A stretch of DNA of 64,000 nt from Ophioderma brevispina (lineage: Eukaryota; Echinodermata; Ophiuroidea; Amphilepidida; Ophiodermatidae), in assembly GCA_023653785.1 (NCBI GenBank), contig JAMKCH010005450.1:62001-126000 (forward strand), read 5' to 3'. Below, piece after piece: positions 34,691 to 47,123 of this stretch. The notes under the pieces are model-generated. The model was not told the DNA's origin. It ran no database searches and saw nothing but the letters and a program-made list of their open reading frames with translations. A program made the translations under genes and the position numbers. Position 1 is the first letter of the stretch. Each line of letters opens with the position of its first letter.

Positions 34691-35162
34691 AGCGTTATTT
34701 TTTGTTAGATATAGGAGGAAATATCCCCCCAAAACAGGTCAGGATCAGCCCGTGTTTTTTTCTTCAAAAGTGCATTTTAAATGTAGTTAAGGATATACCA
34801 GCTATCAGATTCAAAAAACACTTGGAATGGTTGGGCTAAATAGAGGACGGGGCGCAAAAACTACAAAAATCTATGCGTCTCTACTGGCAACACCTACTTT
34901 CGTATGTCAATGAAGAAAGGCATCAATTTCAAGCTCACTGTGAATCCATTCCCTGTGGTGAATAATTTCCATCATACCTGAGATACCATTTTAGTGGCCA
35001 GGAGAGGCAGGTGTGCTGATTGGTCAGAGTCTTGCATCTCTGCACCCAACACGCAGGAGGGACTTCGGCCAAACCCCACCTGAACAGACTGCACCTTAGA
35101 GCGTTTGGCACCTTACAGTTCAACATGGTCCACGCATGCCTGGGCAGTGCCTGATTATCATG

Positions 35163-35936
35163 AACACTTAAGTGACAAGGGGTTTTCACTCCCGTTGGTG
35201 CCCAAGGGTGGGGGGGTTCCATGGGACCCCCCCCCCCACCCTAGGAAAGACCACTTCTCCGAGGGAATTTTTGCATGAAATTTATTACCACATGTGAAGG
35301 GTCAAAGGACAACCCCAAATCAGCAATAAAAAATGAGATTTGTATTTGGGTGCACAATTAGAGGGCAAAACATTTGATTTTCAAAACACGCGGGAAAATT
35401 GGGGCAAAAAGACGCGAAAATTCAAATGAGCCTTGTGCTTACAATCAAACATTTTAAAAACTATTTAATGATATCGTTATAGAAGACCCAAATACTTATA
35501 TTTAACACAAAACCAGCAGTTTTAGGAATCCTGTATTTTTAGGGTGTTGCAAAAATACACGTCATTGTCCCATAGAGTGTGGATACAGTAACGGTTGGCA
35601 ACGTACTATGATGAAATTGTTTGTTTTCAGCCCATAAAGGGTTAATTATTATTAATTTACTAATTAATTGTTTAATTACATGTATGTGTGAACTATATCA
35701 GCAAAAAAAAATGCTTTGGGTTCTCGGTTTCTTATTCGTATTTTTAAAAAATATCTCAAATGACTTCCGTTAGTGCCCAAGGGGGGGGGGGTTCCATGGG
35801 ACCCCAACTAAAAGACGCGCATTTAAATAGTCAGACAATTACAAAATTTCGGCGCAAACATCGCACGCGTAAAGTGGCCGGGCGAAAACCAAGTTTGGGG
35901 GGCCCTAGGAACCCCCCCCCCCTGGTCACTTAGAGT
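35163..35936 (+). mobile_element. P-family TTAA element (second subtype)
   Basis: Begins AACACTTAAGTGACAAGGGG and ends CCTGGTCACTTAGAGTTTAA, with TTAA at 35937-35940 and a decayed left TTAA. Subterminal GTTAGTGCCCAAGGGG and GTTCCATGGGACCCC blocks match the element at 28732. The interior (35230-35620) matches 38708-39047 and, inverted, 51420-51790. No transposase is encoded. Confidence 0.8.
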
Positions 35937-35937
35937 T

Positions 35938-36022
35938 TAATAAAGTGATGCAGTGATGAGTATGGATCCGCCAATAATTGCCTGATTGATATTAAATAAA
36001 GTGATGCATTGATGAGTATGGC
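35938..36022 (+). repeat. Two direct repeats of ~30 bp
   Basis: TAATAAAGTGATGCAGTGAT plus GAGTATGG (35938-35967) recurs at about 35993-36022 with one change, 55 bp apart. This is a local duplication next to the P insertion site. Confidence 0.75.
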
Positions 36023-37100
36023 TCACGCCATGGTCTCTCCAAACTTAGAGACGGTGGGTTTCTAGGTATTGAATGGCAATTTGCATGCTGTGTGTCTCGA
36101 AGGGTATTGAGTATGTCGGCTCTGGTTTCTGGCTATTGTCCATGGAGAAAGTGGTCAGAGTCCTGAGTTCTTTTGCAATGGCAAGCGTAGCTGCTCAGTC
36201 TGTGGCGGGGAACCAGCAAGAAAACAATCAGTTGCGTCCACCGGGGTTGGGCGCAGGCATTCTCTTTTAGTACAGTACGCACGACTTCGTTTAAACGGTG
36301 TCCCTGAAGGTGTATGCCGACTCCTCCAAACTGAGGCATAGACTAACGCCAGCTGGTACAAGCTAGGTGACGAATCTGGGTGCTTTTGACGTGATGGGTA
36401 CACACTAAATAGGACATCTAATAGGACGAATCAAATGTGTCAGGAACCATACATTCAGATGCAATCCGCCTGATGACGGAAGAATTGTTTATCCGAATTA
36501 TTTTTGAGAAAACCAGGTGAAGAAACTAAAAGGTGCGTGTTGGTGAATAGTTTTATTTCATTTTCAATTGACAGAGATTTTTACATGTAGTAGTTCGAAC
36601 ATTGTGGATAACACTATTGTTCAAAATCTCGCTTAAACCTTCTCAGACACGCAGGGCGTGAACTACCAACAATCTTATTGTTAGTTTCCCGAATGGGACG
36701 CCTCCAACGTCCAGAAGTAGGGAATCTGACAGTCACCATGTGTTCAGCACGATCTGCTAAGAAAAGATGGAGAATGGTTTCCGTGAAATATTCGGAACAA
36801 AATCCATAAACTAAACGAAAGGAAAGGTTTATCGAATTGTTGATCGAATATAAAACAGACCTCGCCAAAAGAAAGACATACATGAGGGTTCGCAATTTAG
36901 CCAAATAGTAGAAAAACACGTTTCTGCCCAATTTATTCACAAATAAAACAACATCATTCAAGATGAACGATTTTGAAGTACCAACTTACACAACGTGCAC
37001 GAAACAGAATATTTATTTAAAAAATCAATAAAAAAAAAAACCTTGATGACATCAATGCGTTGTCCATTCTGTTTTTTCCAACTGACCAAAACGAAGTCAG
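36023..37100. other. No gene recognised
   Basis: Contains a 115-codon open frame on minus (36614-36961) and overlapping shorter frames at 36.1-36.4 kb. None has a motif I recognise. The GC content at 36.05-36.4 kb is higher than around it. Confidence 0.4.
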
Positions 37101-37119
37101 TAAATCACTCCTTATATGA

Positions 37120-37410
37120 TACACCGACCTTGTGAATTCAACCTGTCGGGCAGTATGTATCGTTGAAATCTGATGAAAATGCAGGTTTCAAGTCGTTTCC
37201 AGTCTTTTTAGCCTCTGCGCGACTTGCAATGTTTGCGCAATGACTACCGAATACTTGACTTTATTTTGCCTGTGGTATTATGATACTGTTATGGCCACTT
37301 TTTGCCGATGTGCATTTGAAAGAGATTTGATTTCAGTGTTTGTAGCAAGACAGAAAAACAAGTCCACTACAAACGCCGACATTTGAATATTATGACATCT
37401 AATGTGCGGA
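37120..37410 (+). repeat. Dispersed C-segment fragment
   Basis: Collinear with about 2545-2850 and 4590-4885: ATCTGATGAAA, GGTTTCAAGT, CAATGTTTGCGCAATGA, TACTTGACTTTAT, GAGATTTGATTTCA, GTAGCAAGACAGAAAA, TCCACTA.AAAC. It is much more diverged than the tandem pair. Confidence 0.75.
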
Positions 37411-37440
37411 CGTGAAGGACTGTCAGCACCTATATGTAAA

Positions 37441-38700
37441 AAAAAACAAAGATGTGCGTTGTAGGAATAAAAATCTTAAGTAGCAAGAAATAAACATATA
37501 AGGATCTTCACGTTGGCGTAAACAAAACGGTTCAGATTATTCACAACAGACAATAATGGTGTGAAAAAAGTCAAATAATATGTTATCGCCGTCTGGAATT
37601 TCACGTGTGGGAATGAAAAGTATTTGTTTGGTGCTTCTAATACGGCAATACACTTTATTTAGACTAAGCAATCTCCGGTAATCGATTTAGAATATTCCTA
37701 ACCTTAACGGAAAAAAACATTGTCATTCTATTTTTTAATGGCATAGCGTGACGTCAAGTTAGTCCGCTGACTCGAAATATGCTTCTCGTTTTGAAACATC
37801 AACCAAATTGATCACGACCCATTTCCTAGGCTTAGCTTACACTCCAATGAGCGGTTTGTCTAGGTGGATGAGGTGTGCCAAAAAAAGTCTGTCTTACAAA
37901 CATTTGGCAAAGAGCTATGTGTTATTCTTTCTAAGAAAAGGAGGGAAACGGTTGTTGAAAATCTTTATAATGGTATTTGCCCTCTTCTTCTTAGATTTAT
38001 CCTAATAGCATAGGGCTAGGCGGCAAGATGATCTACAAACACCCGGTCGGGTATGGAGGAAAAAAGTTATTTTTGACCTATAAAAAAAAAAAAAAAAAAA
38101 AAAAAGAAGTTTGAAAGCCTATATCAATATCAAAAATGATATAAAAAGTAAAAAAAAAAAAAACAATAAATGTTGAAGAAAATTGATACCTTAAATGTTT
38201 TATACTTTTAGTTGCCAGCTGTTGGATGACAGATACCACGTTGCTCAAAAGTCGATAAATGGCAGAATATTGCCAACCACCGCCTATATTCTCAAAGTAG
38301 TGATGATCAAAAGGTGTACGAAACAGCTGAAATTCCAGGAACACAATATGCCACATGGCCTGATTCCAACATTTGCAGCGTTCATCTCAGGTGGTTGTAT
38401 TGTGACATTGGAATGTCTGTAGGATATACTCTAAAATGGCTATCGATCTCCACTATTGCATAGTATAGTTAGGTGTAATACAAGATGCGTGTACTAGTAC
38501 GCGAAAGGTGGAATTCTTTTGTTCGATATATCCATGAACAAAGCACAAATAATTCAATATCCACGTGCCCGCGCAGAATATAGGGCCTATATTAAGGCCC
38601 ACTAAAAACTTTTACCGGACACTAAATAATATTTAAAAGGAGTTACGTCTGCCGCCGGACACGTTACTCCATTGCCGATACACACACGCCAATGTTCGAA
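37441..38700. other. No gene assigned
   Basis: A tracts lie at 38081-38105 and 38150-38163. A 75-codon plus frame at 38195-38422 has plausible composition (runs QLLDDRYHVAQKSINGRI, FAAFISGG) but no family I recognise. It could be a transposase remnant or chance. Confidence 0.35.
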
Positions 38701-38707
38701 CTGGAAA

Positions 38708-39047
38708 GGAACCCCTCCCCCCTAAGGAAACCACTTTCCTGAGGGATTGTTTTGCACGATGTATACCAGATATCAGACAACCCCAAATAGCAATAAAAAT
38801 GAACTTTGTTATTTGGGATGCATATTAGGGGCAAAACATTGTTTCCAAAACCGCGAAAAATGGAAAAAAGACGGAAAATTTAAAACGAACCTTGCGCTAA
38901 CATCAAATGTTTTGAAAAATTATTTTATGTTGATATCTAATCGAGAAGACCAAATTGCATATGATTAACACAAAATACACCTCATTTGCCAAATACTTGT
39001 ACAGTAACGGTTTAGCAACGTCCACGAGAAATTTTTGTTCAGAACAC
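38708..39047 (+). mobile_element. P-family interior fragment
   Basis: Matches 35228-35630 in order: AACCCCTCC, GGAAACCACTTTCC, CAACCCCAAATAGCAATAAA, ATTTGGGATGCA, GGCAAAACATT, TACAGTAACGGTT. Both ends are missing. Confidence 0.75.
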
Positions 39048-39642
39048 CACTATACAGAGACGGCCTCCCAAAGGTTACCCTACAAGGTGGAAGTGTTATA
39101 ATGCGCGGTGGTATCAGCACAATCTCAAGACGTACATTGTTCCCATTCGAATTAGGTTACACGGCATGACGATAAAGTCCTCACGCCCTCCGGAAATTTT
39201 AACCAACCTGGGGCCGTTCCCGAAAGTGGTCGTTCGACAGTCGTAGCCTCTTCTATCGCAACATTTGCGTAAAGTTCACACCTACGAATTGACTGCGTTC
39301 CCGAAACTTGGAATGCACTTAAGATTTTCATCAAAACTTACGAAATATCTACGTCTGTCGTATAACTAGCACGTACGTTTTTTCCACGCCTGTTCATGCG
39401 TTCCTGAAACTTAACTTAGTCGCAGGATTATCGTAAAGTTACGCGAATTTCTACGTCTACTCAGAGTTGACGTAGACTTGCATATAACGATACAAGTTAA
39501 TATCATGGACATTATGGAGGAGCTAGTATTCGTGATTTTATTTGGAAAAGGAGATGAGAGGCTGGGAGATGATTGTAGGAGAATATTCCAACCATTTTGA
39601 ACATGTGTGAGCACCGGGGGTCACTCTTGTGTTTGGTTTTGG

Positions 39643-39643
39643 C

Positions 39644-39679
<36 letters not shown>

Positions 39680-39680
39680 G
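39643..39680 (+). repeat. (GT)n microsatellite
   Basis: About 14 uninterrupted GT units, then TATGTATG. Confidence 0.95.
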
Positions 39681-40880
39681 TTTTTGTGTTTCTTTTTTTG
39701 TTTGTTTCGCTCAGTGTCACCCAATGACCGATTTTCAAAACTAATTTTAAATAATTATGTAGGCCTATAATATCTTGTCGAATTTTCTCACAATTTCAAA
39801 ACAGATTTCTTTTTTTTTTAAATGAAAATATGCCTCTTTTGTGTATTTCAACCTCACATTTTTAGGGGCATGTCTCCAAAAGACCTCCGAGTTTTCAGCA
39901 CATCACCGTTACTTCCAAAGTTGAGTGATCCCCCCCCCCCAAGTTGATTAGGTAGGGATTAATGAGTACAGCATGTCTAAATTGTGAAAACTGATATAAA
40001 AATGTAGGGTTATTTTCCATTTAAGTGAGGAATAGTACGTGTTGTTTTTGTACTGTAGGCCTTGGATGAACACGCCACACGACATCGTTATTATGTAAGC
40101 CTAAAGGCACTGGCCAGATTTAAGGGTATTGAGAAAAATTTCTCTTGCTTACCGACCTGCATTGACATTGTAAAGAAAAGTAAACATATTATTGTAAGGT
40201 GTTGTTTGCTAAAAAAAGGTTCAAATGCTTAAATTACCGTCTACAAGAATAACTGTTCTTGTGCATGCAGATATTGACACACAACTATGTTAGTCATGTT
40301 ATCTAATCAAGAAGAAAACTAATAGGCCTATACCCTATTGTGTCCTTTTGAAGATATACAAATATGTACACGCGAGATGTCACCAAGCGTCTTACGTGTT
40401 AAGAAGAGTGGGATCATCCCGGGGGATCATCAATTCGAAATGAGTGATGATAAAGCTGTTAGAGTAAGGGTTGGGTAGCAGCTTGTAGCATCAAGGTTTA
40501 CAGCCAGACAAAGTATAAACCCTATAATCTGTTTTGCTAAAAGTAAACAATAAAATAATTTTATGTAGGTTATCATGACCAACCTGACCCTCTAACAAGT
40601 AATATTTTTCATTGCTCAAAACAAAATCTTAAATCTGCAAATTTAGATACAAAAATATCAGGTGACGAATAAACAAAAATTTATATACTTGATCCATATT
40701 TCAAGAACCATATCTTTAATGCCGAGATTTGACCTACATTGCACATCTTGTTATATAGGCCTATGTTATTTTTATTGAGAAAAACTTTACAATACCGAGC
40801 ATGTGCCAAGCATGTTAGTATTTATTGCATCTTGCAGAAATTAAATTTAAAAAGTTATGGTAGCTGCATGTACATGTTAA

Positions 40881-41344
40881 GGGAATCGCAGCGATAATGC
40901 GAGAGAATCGAAAAAATGTGGAAATGCATATTTAACTTATAAATCAGGGATACGTGTGTACAATTCCATATGACTGCTTTAATGTAGAGAAAAACACCAA
41001 ATAGTGAAAAAAATGAAGTATTTGAGGAAATATGCCATACCGTCTCCCGCAAATAGACATACAGCGACTGCGTCTCAAAATCTGCACTAAACAGCTGATT
41101 GTGGTTTACACCAGTACAGAATAAACACAGATCAATAATGTTTGTGTTTGAGGTCAAACTGTATTGATCATGGTGCACAATATCACGCTGAAAATCTGTG
41201 ACATTCACCGGGAAAGGCTTTTTTAATCTCAAGTCGGAATTTTGATACGCACGTATAGAAATTACAGAATCAGACAAAAATATAAAAATATGAATTTTGA
41301 TGATTTTTTCGATGTTTCGGATTAGCAAATCGCTGCTAATCCCT
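40881..41344. mobile_element. M3-family TTAA miniature element, short form
   Basis: TTAA at 40877-40880 precedes GGGAATCGCAGCGATAATG. CAAATCGCTGCTAATCCCT precedes TTAA at 41345-41348. The 464-bp interior matches both ends of the longer copy at 31491-32636. A 157-codon minus frame spans the element but crosses its ends, so it is not taken as a gene. Confidence 0.85.
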
Positions 41345-42054
41345 TTAACACGATATTGAGTTTTAAATTATTTTTTTATAATAAAAGGACCCTCCCGAAT
41401 TCCCATTTAAAAAAAGAAAATAACAAAATAGAGTATGGATTACATCTAAATTGGTCACAGAAATGAAAATAAACAGCTCTCACTGAAATAGTTACTATAA
41501 TTAAACATTTACTAAACTAATTAATTAATAACCGTGATGAAAAAGTGAAACACAGGAGCTAAAAATATATTGAAGAGTTTAACACACACACGCGCGAACA
41601 AAAAAATGAACGAATCAGACCAAGTTGATCGACAATCAAGCGAACCCTGTCCGAGTGTTTTAATACTTGTTCTATAGATACCACACAATAAAAAATCATT
41701 CGTACCTGATGATAATAGGCACATGGTAACATTCGCAAACGTGTCTCAGACTTTTGCACCCAGAGAGAGCCCAATTTTAATCCCAATCAATGAATGGAAT
41801 GACCTTTAAATCGGCTTAGTTTCTGTTAACGTAAGATTGTCGTAGGTTTACTGGTAGAAATGTACTTACGACCATCTTAAGTACACTGTTCAGGAACGCT
41901 ACTACCATGGTCGTAACCAAAATCTTAAGCCATGCGTAAGATGAACTTTACGTTCATAGTTTCGGGAACGGACCCCTGGTACCTAATCCGGCCTAAGTAC
42001 ACTATCAGACACAAAAATGCAAAATAGCATTTCTGGAATGGTAGCTATAACCAG

Positions 42055-42150
42055 GTAGAGTATAAAGGGGTCAACAATTTTTGAAATGATCCAATCATGT
42101 TGAAAAGCCCAACATGTTGTTCATCGGATCATAGGGTTTGCAATATCTGT
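42055..42150 (+). mobile_element. Fold-back family, left-arm remnant
   Basis: Resembles 9705-9800: AGGGGTCAA, TTTTTGAAATGATCCA, CATGTTGAAAA, CATGTTGTT, GATCATAGGGTTTGCAATAT. It pairs in inverse orientation with 44105-44250, so the two are probably arms of one split element. Confidence 0.6.
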
Positions 42151-42259
42151 AATACTTACTGTAATACAGGTTTTCCCAGTTAATTTCGCATTTGTGCAAT
42201 TGATTTTGATAAAACAGACAACTGGAATTCGTCCCGGAAAATCTGAAGCGCTGAAAGCC

Positions 42260-43325
42260 CAAACCAATTTGATTATTCTGTAACTGATATTCACTTTTGT
42301 GTCACTATATTCCAACTTTGTGTCATTGGTTTTCGTCCAATTGCTCGTCGAATTCGTCCGTCAATATCAAGACCAGCTTATTAAAAAAGAAAATTCGTCG
42401 TTTTTCATTGATATTCATTATTGTTTCCTTCAATTTAGTTTTTGTGCCCGTGTCTTGTTTTAGGTATGTGTGTGTTTGTGTGTGTGTGTGTGTGTGTGCG
42501 CGCGCGCGAGAGTGTGTGTGTGTCCATGTGTGTGTCCAATGTATCTTCAAAACCTGCTAATTTCTGCCCGTGTCTTGTTTTAGGTTTTAGTCTTTTCGCC
42601 TGAAAAACAAAATATTAATCCGTGTGTTAAATAAGGAGATATCATTCTCAATTCGATAAGAAATATGTATGTTTATCTCTCTTTAAACTTGATTTTTACG
42701 ATTTTTGACTATTTCGGCTTTATCCGTTAATCAATGGCGGGCTTCAACAATCCCCTTCATAAATATACCCTACCCCTTATACCCACACCCACATAGATAT
42801 GTTTCTTCAAATATGCATGGTGCAGCCCCACCCGCACCACTTCCTTGGACGGCGGTTATTTTTTGCAGTCATTATTAATTATATATGTGGTCTGGCAGGT
42901 GGGTACTGATCATGAAATAAACACGTTATTCCACCCGACGAATATGGAAGACAAGATTCTTAAAATTATAAATTATAAAAGATCAATTATAAAAGATGAA
43001 ATCGCTCTTACTATTCAGTAGTCATCGCCAGGCGGGGCGAATTTGTCAACGCATTTGACGAATATCAATGACACAAAGTTGAAATATAATGACACAAAAA
43101 GTGAACATTAGTTACAGAATAATAAAGTTGGTTTTGTGTTTCTCGCGATTCACATTTTCAGGACGATTTCCAATGTTCCTTTTTATTAAAATAAATTACA
43201 CAAAGTTGAAATATAATGACACAAAAATCGAACATTAGTTACAGAATAATAAAATTGGTTTTGTGTTTCTCGCGATTCACATTTTCAGGACTATTTTCCA
43301 AGTCTTTTTATTAAAATCAATTACC
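42260..43325. repeat. Inverted plus tandem 127-bp repeats
   Basis: A 127-bp unit is tandemly duplicated at 43071-43197 and 43198-43325 (ACACAAAGTTGAAATATAAT, AACATTAGTTACAGAATAAT, GTGTTTCTCGCGATTCACAT). Its start recurs inverted at 42260-42335. It lies between the arms of the split fold-back element. Confidence 0.8.
42465..42537 (+). repeat. (TG)n with (CG)n block
   Basis: Alternating purine-pyrimidine run: TG repeats, then about five CG units, then AGAG and more TG. This is the classic composition for Z-DNA. Confidence 0.9.
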
Positions 43326-44104
43326 ACCAGTTGAAATAACTGGGAAATCGATAGTTACCGTGATATGTGGCAAAAACATGTTAAAGGTATAGAATACAAT
43401 GGACGTGGACTTGTTTGCCCGCCGCAGCCCCCAGCGCCCATCACGATGAGAGCACGCCCGGCCAACCCGCCCCCCCCCTCGGAACGTGCCCAAAATCAGA
43501 CTCCCCGGTTCCCCCACTTCCCTTTGCGATCCCCGAGAAAACAGTTGTTAACCAAACATTTATCTTAGTCGAAACTATTCATTATCAGTCAGAAGAAAGC
43601 GTAACAAGTACTTGATACGTACAAGTACGTACATACGTCAAATTTTTTAAAGAAATACATTAGGTTTTAACATTTCACCCGGGACAGTTTATTTTGACAG
43701 TTCTGAAGTTGTAATCTTCACTACATAGAGTTGTAAAGCTTATTAACAAAATGTATGAGCGGATTTTTGATATCTTTTTTCAAATAAAAGATATTAATTA
43801 ATTAAGAAAAATTGATATGACGTCATCAGTGACATTTTTTCAATAATTAAATTTCGACACATGAAATCAAAATTTTGACACATAGAATTTGTTTATAATG
43901 GCGTTTGGCATCAGTTCTTAAATTTTTTTATCCTTTCTCATCTCAAAACTGAGAATCCCGAGAGGATTTTTTAAAAATTCTTTTGTATTTCTTTATAATT
44001 TGGTGACGTATGTATGTACGCTATCATCTGCACTGATTATATTAATCCTCTTTGCTCTATTAATAATTTGCATCACTTTTATCCAAATTAAAGCAACCGT
44101 AAAA
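43326..44104. other. No gene; GC-rich island-like patch
   Basis: 43405-43530 is strongly C-rich (GCCCGCCGCAGCCCCCAGCG and a run of C). It gives overlapping open frames that look compositional. The rest is AT-rich. Confidence 0.4.
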
Positions 44105-44250
44105 TTTCGATCCCTGTACAACTGAAATTGTCCCTTTTTGTCTATTTCTGCCCCTAGGCCACAGATTATACAAACTATAGCCTTTTTGGAATTACTATGG
44201 TCAGACCATTATGTTATACTTTTCAACACGTTTGAAGCAATTTAAACATT
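44105..44250 (-). mobile_element. Fold-back family, right-arm remnant
   Basis: Matches 10160-10340: CCCTGTACAACTGAAATTG, CCCTTTTT, ATACAAACTATA, ATTATGTTATACTTTTCAAC. It is the inverse partner of 42055-42150. Confidence 0.65.
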
Positions 44251-44361
44251 TCGCACCAGGCTTTCATTCTTTAAAATGCCATAGCTGTAGAACCGAATTC
44301 CGATTTTTGTCAAACAAAACGTATTTGAATGCTGAAATTGCCCTCTATTTATACCTTCTTA

Positions 44362-44363
<2 letters not shown>

Positions 44364-44397
<34 letters not shown>

Positions 44398-44600
44398 ATT
44401 TATATATCGCCTTTTACACAAGTAGGCAAAGCGCTGTTGCCAATTATTATTACGCTGCCGTGAACCGGTAGTCACCAGGCGGTCGGGTTTTGAAGCCGTC
44501 CCTTACCGTACGCAGCAGCCACTGGAACCAAGTTCGTCTTCATGGACGGCAATGCAGCACGGTAACGTGTTCAAGTAACCAACTAGTATCGGGATAGCAA
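44364..44600 (+). repeat. (AAT)n microsatellite with dispersed-repeat body
   Basis: About ten AAT units (44364-44394), then ATTTATATATCGCCTTTTAC and CAAAGCGCTGTTGCC. This arrangement resembles a widespread animal repeat type in which an AAT run precedes a TTTATATAGCGC-like body. The family assignment is by resemblance only. Confidence 0.5.
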
Positions 44601-46330
44601 CAATACATTTTAATGGGTTTTATTTTTGGGATACCCTATACATGAAGTCGAACAAGAACAAATATAATTAAAACAAAAAGAATGAAAGACGAGTGTGACA
44701 TTAAAACAAATGAAAATAGAACTATTATCATAGTTTATTACTATAGTTATTGCTATAATTGAAGGTGCTTGTTGTACTTCACAAACATAAAATGTCACAG
44801 TCACGATTATGACTGAGCCCTTGTGTAATGATAGTGAACAAGTTAAAAAAAGATGGCATCAGAGGCCATCCACCCTGAAATCCCCATGATGAACCATTAG
44901 TATTGCATGAGTGATCTATCATGAATCTTGACGCGTAGACCCTTGAATATGTCACGCAAATTCTTCACTTCTATTATAGGGGTTCAGTTATATAAGTAGT
45001 TGTTATTTTTGTTTGTTTTCTTTCCTTGTTTTTAAAGAAAGAAGTTTTTTTTAATGAAAAGAGAACATTTTAGAGATCAATTGTGAATAAATGATTTGTG
45101 TACATATAGTTTTTATTTTATTTTGTATTTTGTTTTTTTATTGGTTAAGGCCACTAGCAGTAATTTTCTTCAAAATTAAGACAAACACCGCCCTTAATTC
45201 GTTCTTTTGGCATTGTGTTATTGGAAAATTGCTCTAGAAGAGTCCATGTAAATGACTAAGCTAAAAGTACCGTATTTGTTTTAAACACGAGCGATTCTTG
45301 TGAAAAAGTCGGGAAACTGCCTATTTCCGCCTTTTCTTATCGGTAACGGCACGCTAGGTTCCGACGGTGTGTTTCTACTATAAGGATTAGGTGTAATGTA
45401 ACTGTAATGCTAAAGCTAGAGTCTAGAGACCTAGGGTGTGGGTTTATGGTTACTGTTAGGTTTGCGGTGTATAGGTTAGGTTTAGCGTACTGTGTTCGTA
45501 GTAATACACTCTTTACGAAACACCACTACTCTTGAAACGTTTTTAAATTCGTGTGTTTTCACGCTGAAAGGTAAAAATGATAATCGGTTATGATGCAGTA
45601 TTCCAATTAGTGCAAATCAGACATACACATTTGAAAATACGACTGGTTATGGCTTTAATGTTTGGGATAGAGTAACTCAGGTTGATCCGTTCAGGGTATG
45701 TGTCTTCAAACGTTATAGCGCCACCTCAAACGTCTGGAGAGGTTAACACGCTTGTATACATTGGCAAAACCACGATATAAATTCTGAGTCAATCACTACT
45801 GCTTAAGGCTTACAAGTTGCGGACGAATCGCATTTGGGCGTGATGTCAATTCGAAGTCGATCACGTGAGCTGCTTAATTACATATGAGTACCTGGCGACA
45901 TATTTAGCGCCGTATTCACGCACGATTCGTGAAAAAAGTATTCAGGTTTACACCCAGGTACAAACGCCTCTCCTGCTACTTCTAAAGTGGTTTTGGAAAT
46001 GGCTTCAAAAAGTGACCGAGGCAATCTTAAGACTAGGCTTGTTTGGACTCATTTTAAGGGTGCATTACGCGATCTGAGCAATTTCATATCTGTTTACGAT
46101 TCATTAAATAACATCGAGAAAACGTTATTTCCAAAATTTCAGCTGATTCTAATGGTCCGTTTTGATGTATAGCCACTTGATCGTGCAGGGCGTAATGCAG
46201 AACTTACCGCCATGGAAATAGTGTAGGCTAATGGAAGAAATGTAGGCTAAGATTAATTAACCCTTGACCCTTACATTTTATTGGTCCTTATGATCCTGGG
46301 CGTGACCCGTCCTTAACAGGTCATGCCCCG
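44601..46330. other. No gene recognised
   Basis: AT-rich. 45395-45490 carries loose TTAGG-like words (GGATTAGGTG, TGTTAGGTTTGCGG, GGTTAGGTTTAGCG) that are not a true telomeric array. Frames at 45.86-46.17 kb are overlapping and unassigned. Confidence 0.4.
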
Positions 46331-46334
46331 GAAG

Positions 46335-46348
46335 TGACCTTTGACCTT
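46335..46348 (-). promoter_or_regulatory. DR1-type nuclear receptor site
   Basis: TGACCTTTGACCTT is the reverse complement of two AGGTCA half-sites spaced by one base, the consensus for HNF4, RXR or COUP-TF-type dimers. Another AGGTCA (46317-46322) lies just upstream. A motif match alone is weak and no adjacent gene is recognised. Confidence 0.3.
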
Positions 46349-46763
46349 GGGAACTGGAAACAGAGCTTAAATACAGTGATCTCAATATATATAGCTTCCA
46401 CACCACGGTATATATGAAACGGCGCTAAACGCGGTCAGGTGGTTAATGAGCAAATGTCCATTTACCGACAAAAAATATTTAAAAAATACGACTTTCCCCT
46501 GGAGTAGAATGAATCTCCACGCCAGATTACGCAGACATACCAGTGATTCATATCTCAAATGTAGAAAGAAGTATAGTTTCAAATATTAACGTATGAATAC
46601 AGAGAGCTACAGAGAGTGCTGCACTGTAATACGAAACAAAGTTGCGACCCCATGTCCAATCTTCAAAGTAGAATGGATTGAAGTTACCTGGATCTTCGAT
46701 CATTGTCAACCAAACCGCAAAAATGCAACTATGTATTTGGAATACACTGTATGCTACCTTTAA

Positions 46764-47119
46764 AGGCTGACTCAGAGATTTCCCGATGAGGGCGCACTCA
46801 ATTTTCAAAAAAATCGCGTTTTTTGCATATACATAATGCTTATCCATATACTAATCACTGTGTGAAATAACTACGCTCAAATCGAAGTCCTTCATATAGA
46901 AAATCACAACTTTGTTCTTAAATTCCAGATCCAGAAATGTTATACACGGTATCCTATGGCACTGTAATACTGTTCATAGATGTTTACTGCATCAAAACGG
47001 AAAATCCGATTCATATCAAACTTTGGAATTAAACATTTTAGGTAACTATCTTTAGTTCTAGATGGCTATTTTTAATTACTACACAAAAAATATATATTTT
47101 GAAATCTCTGAGTCAGCCT
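46764..47119. mobile_element. M1 TTAA miniature element
   Basis: TTAA (46760-46763), then AGGCTGACTCAGAGATTTC. GAAATCTCTGAGTCAGCCT, then TTAA (47120-47123). The TIRs are exact over 19 bp and the element is 356 bp. It shares its right TTAA with the next element. Confidence 0.9.
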
Positions 47120-47123
47120 TTAA

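Larger units (their letters stand above)
39205..41978. mobile_element. Element Y: 2.8-kb TIR element with repeated ends
   Basis: The left end CCTGGGGCCGTTCCCGAAA matches the right end inverted (TTTCGGGAACGGACCCCTGG). CGTTCC(C/T)GAAACT-type motifs repeat at about 39215, 39296 and 39407. On the right, inverted forms lie at about 41889 and 41960. ACGTAAAGTT/AACTTTACG motifs accompany them. Interior: (GT)n, an M3 element, and no transposase. The two ends could alternatively be separate solo elements. Confidence 0.6.

Noticed and set aside
36614..36961. 115-codon minus-strand frame
   Set aside because: No family motif, no splice or promoter support, AT-driven composition.
40855..41328. 157-codon open frame on the minus strand, the longest in the window
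   Set aside because: It spans a TTAA miniature element and both its flanks, is not kept open in the homologous copy at 31.5-32.6 kb, and has no known motif.
45395..45490. Telomere-like GGTTAGG words
   Set aside because: Irregular and interspersed; not a tandem TTAGGG or TTAGG array.
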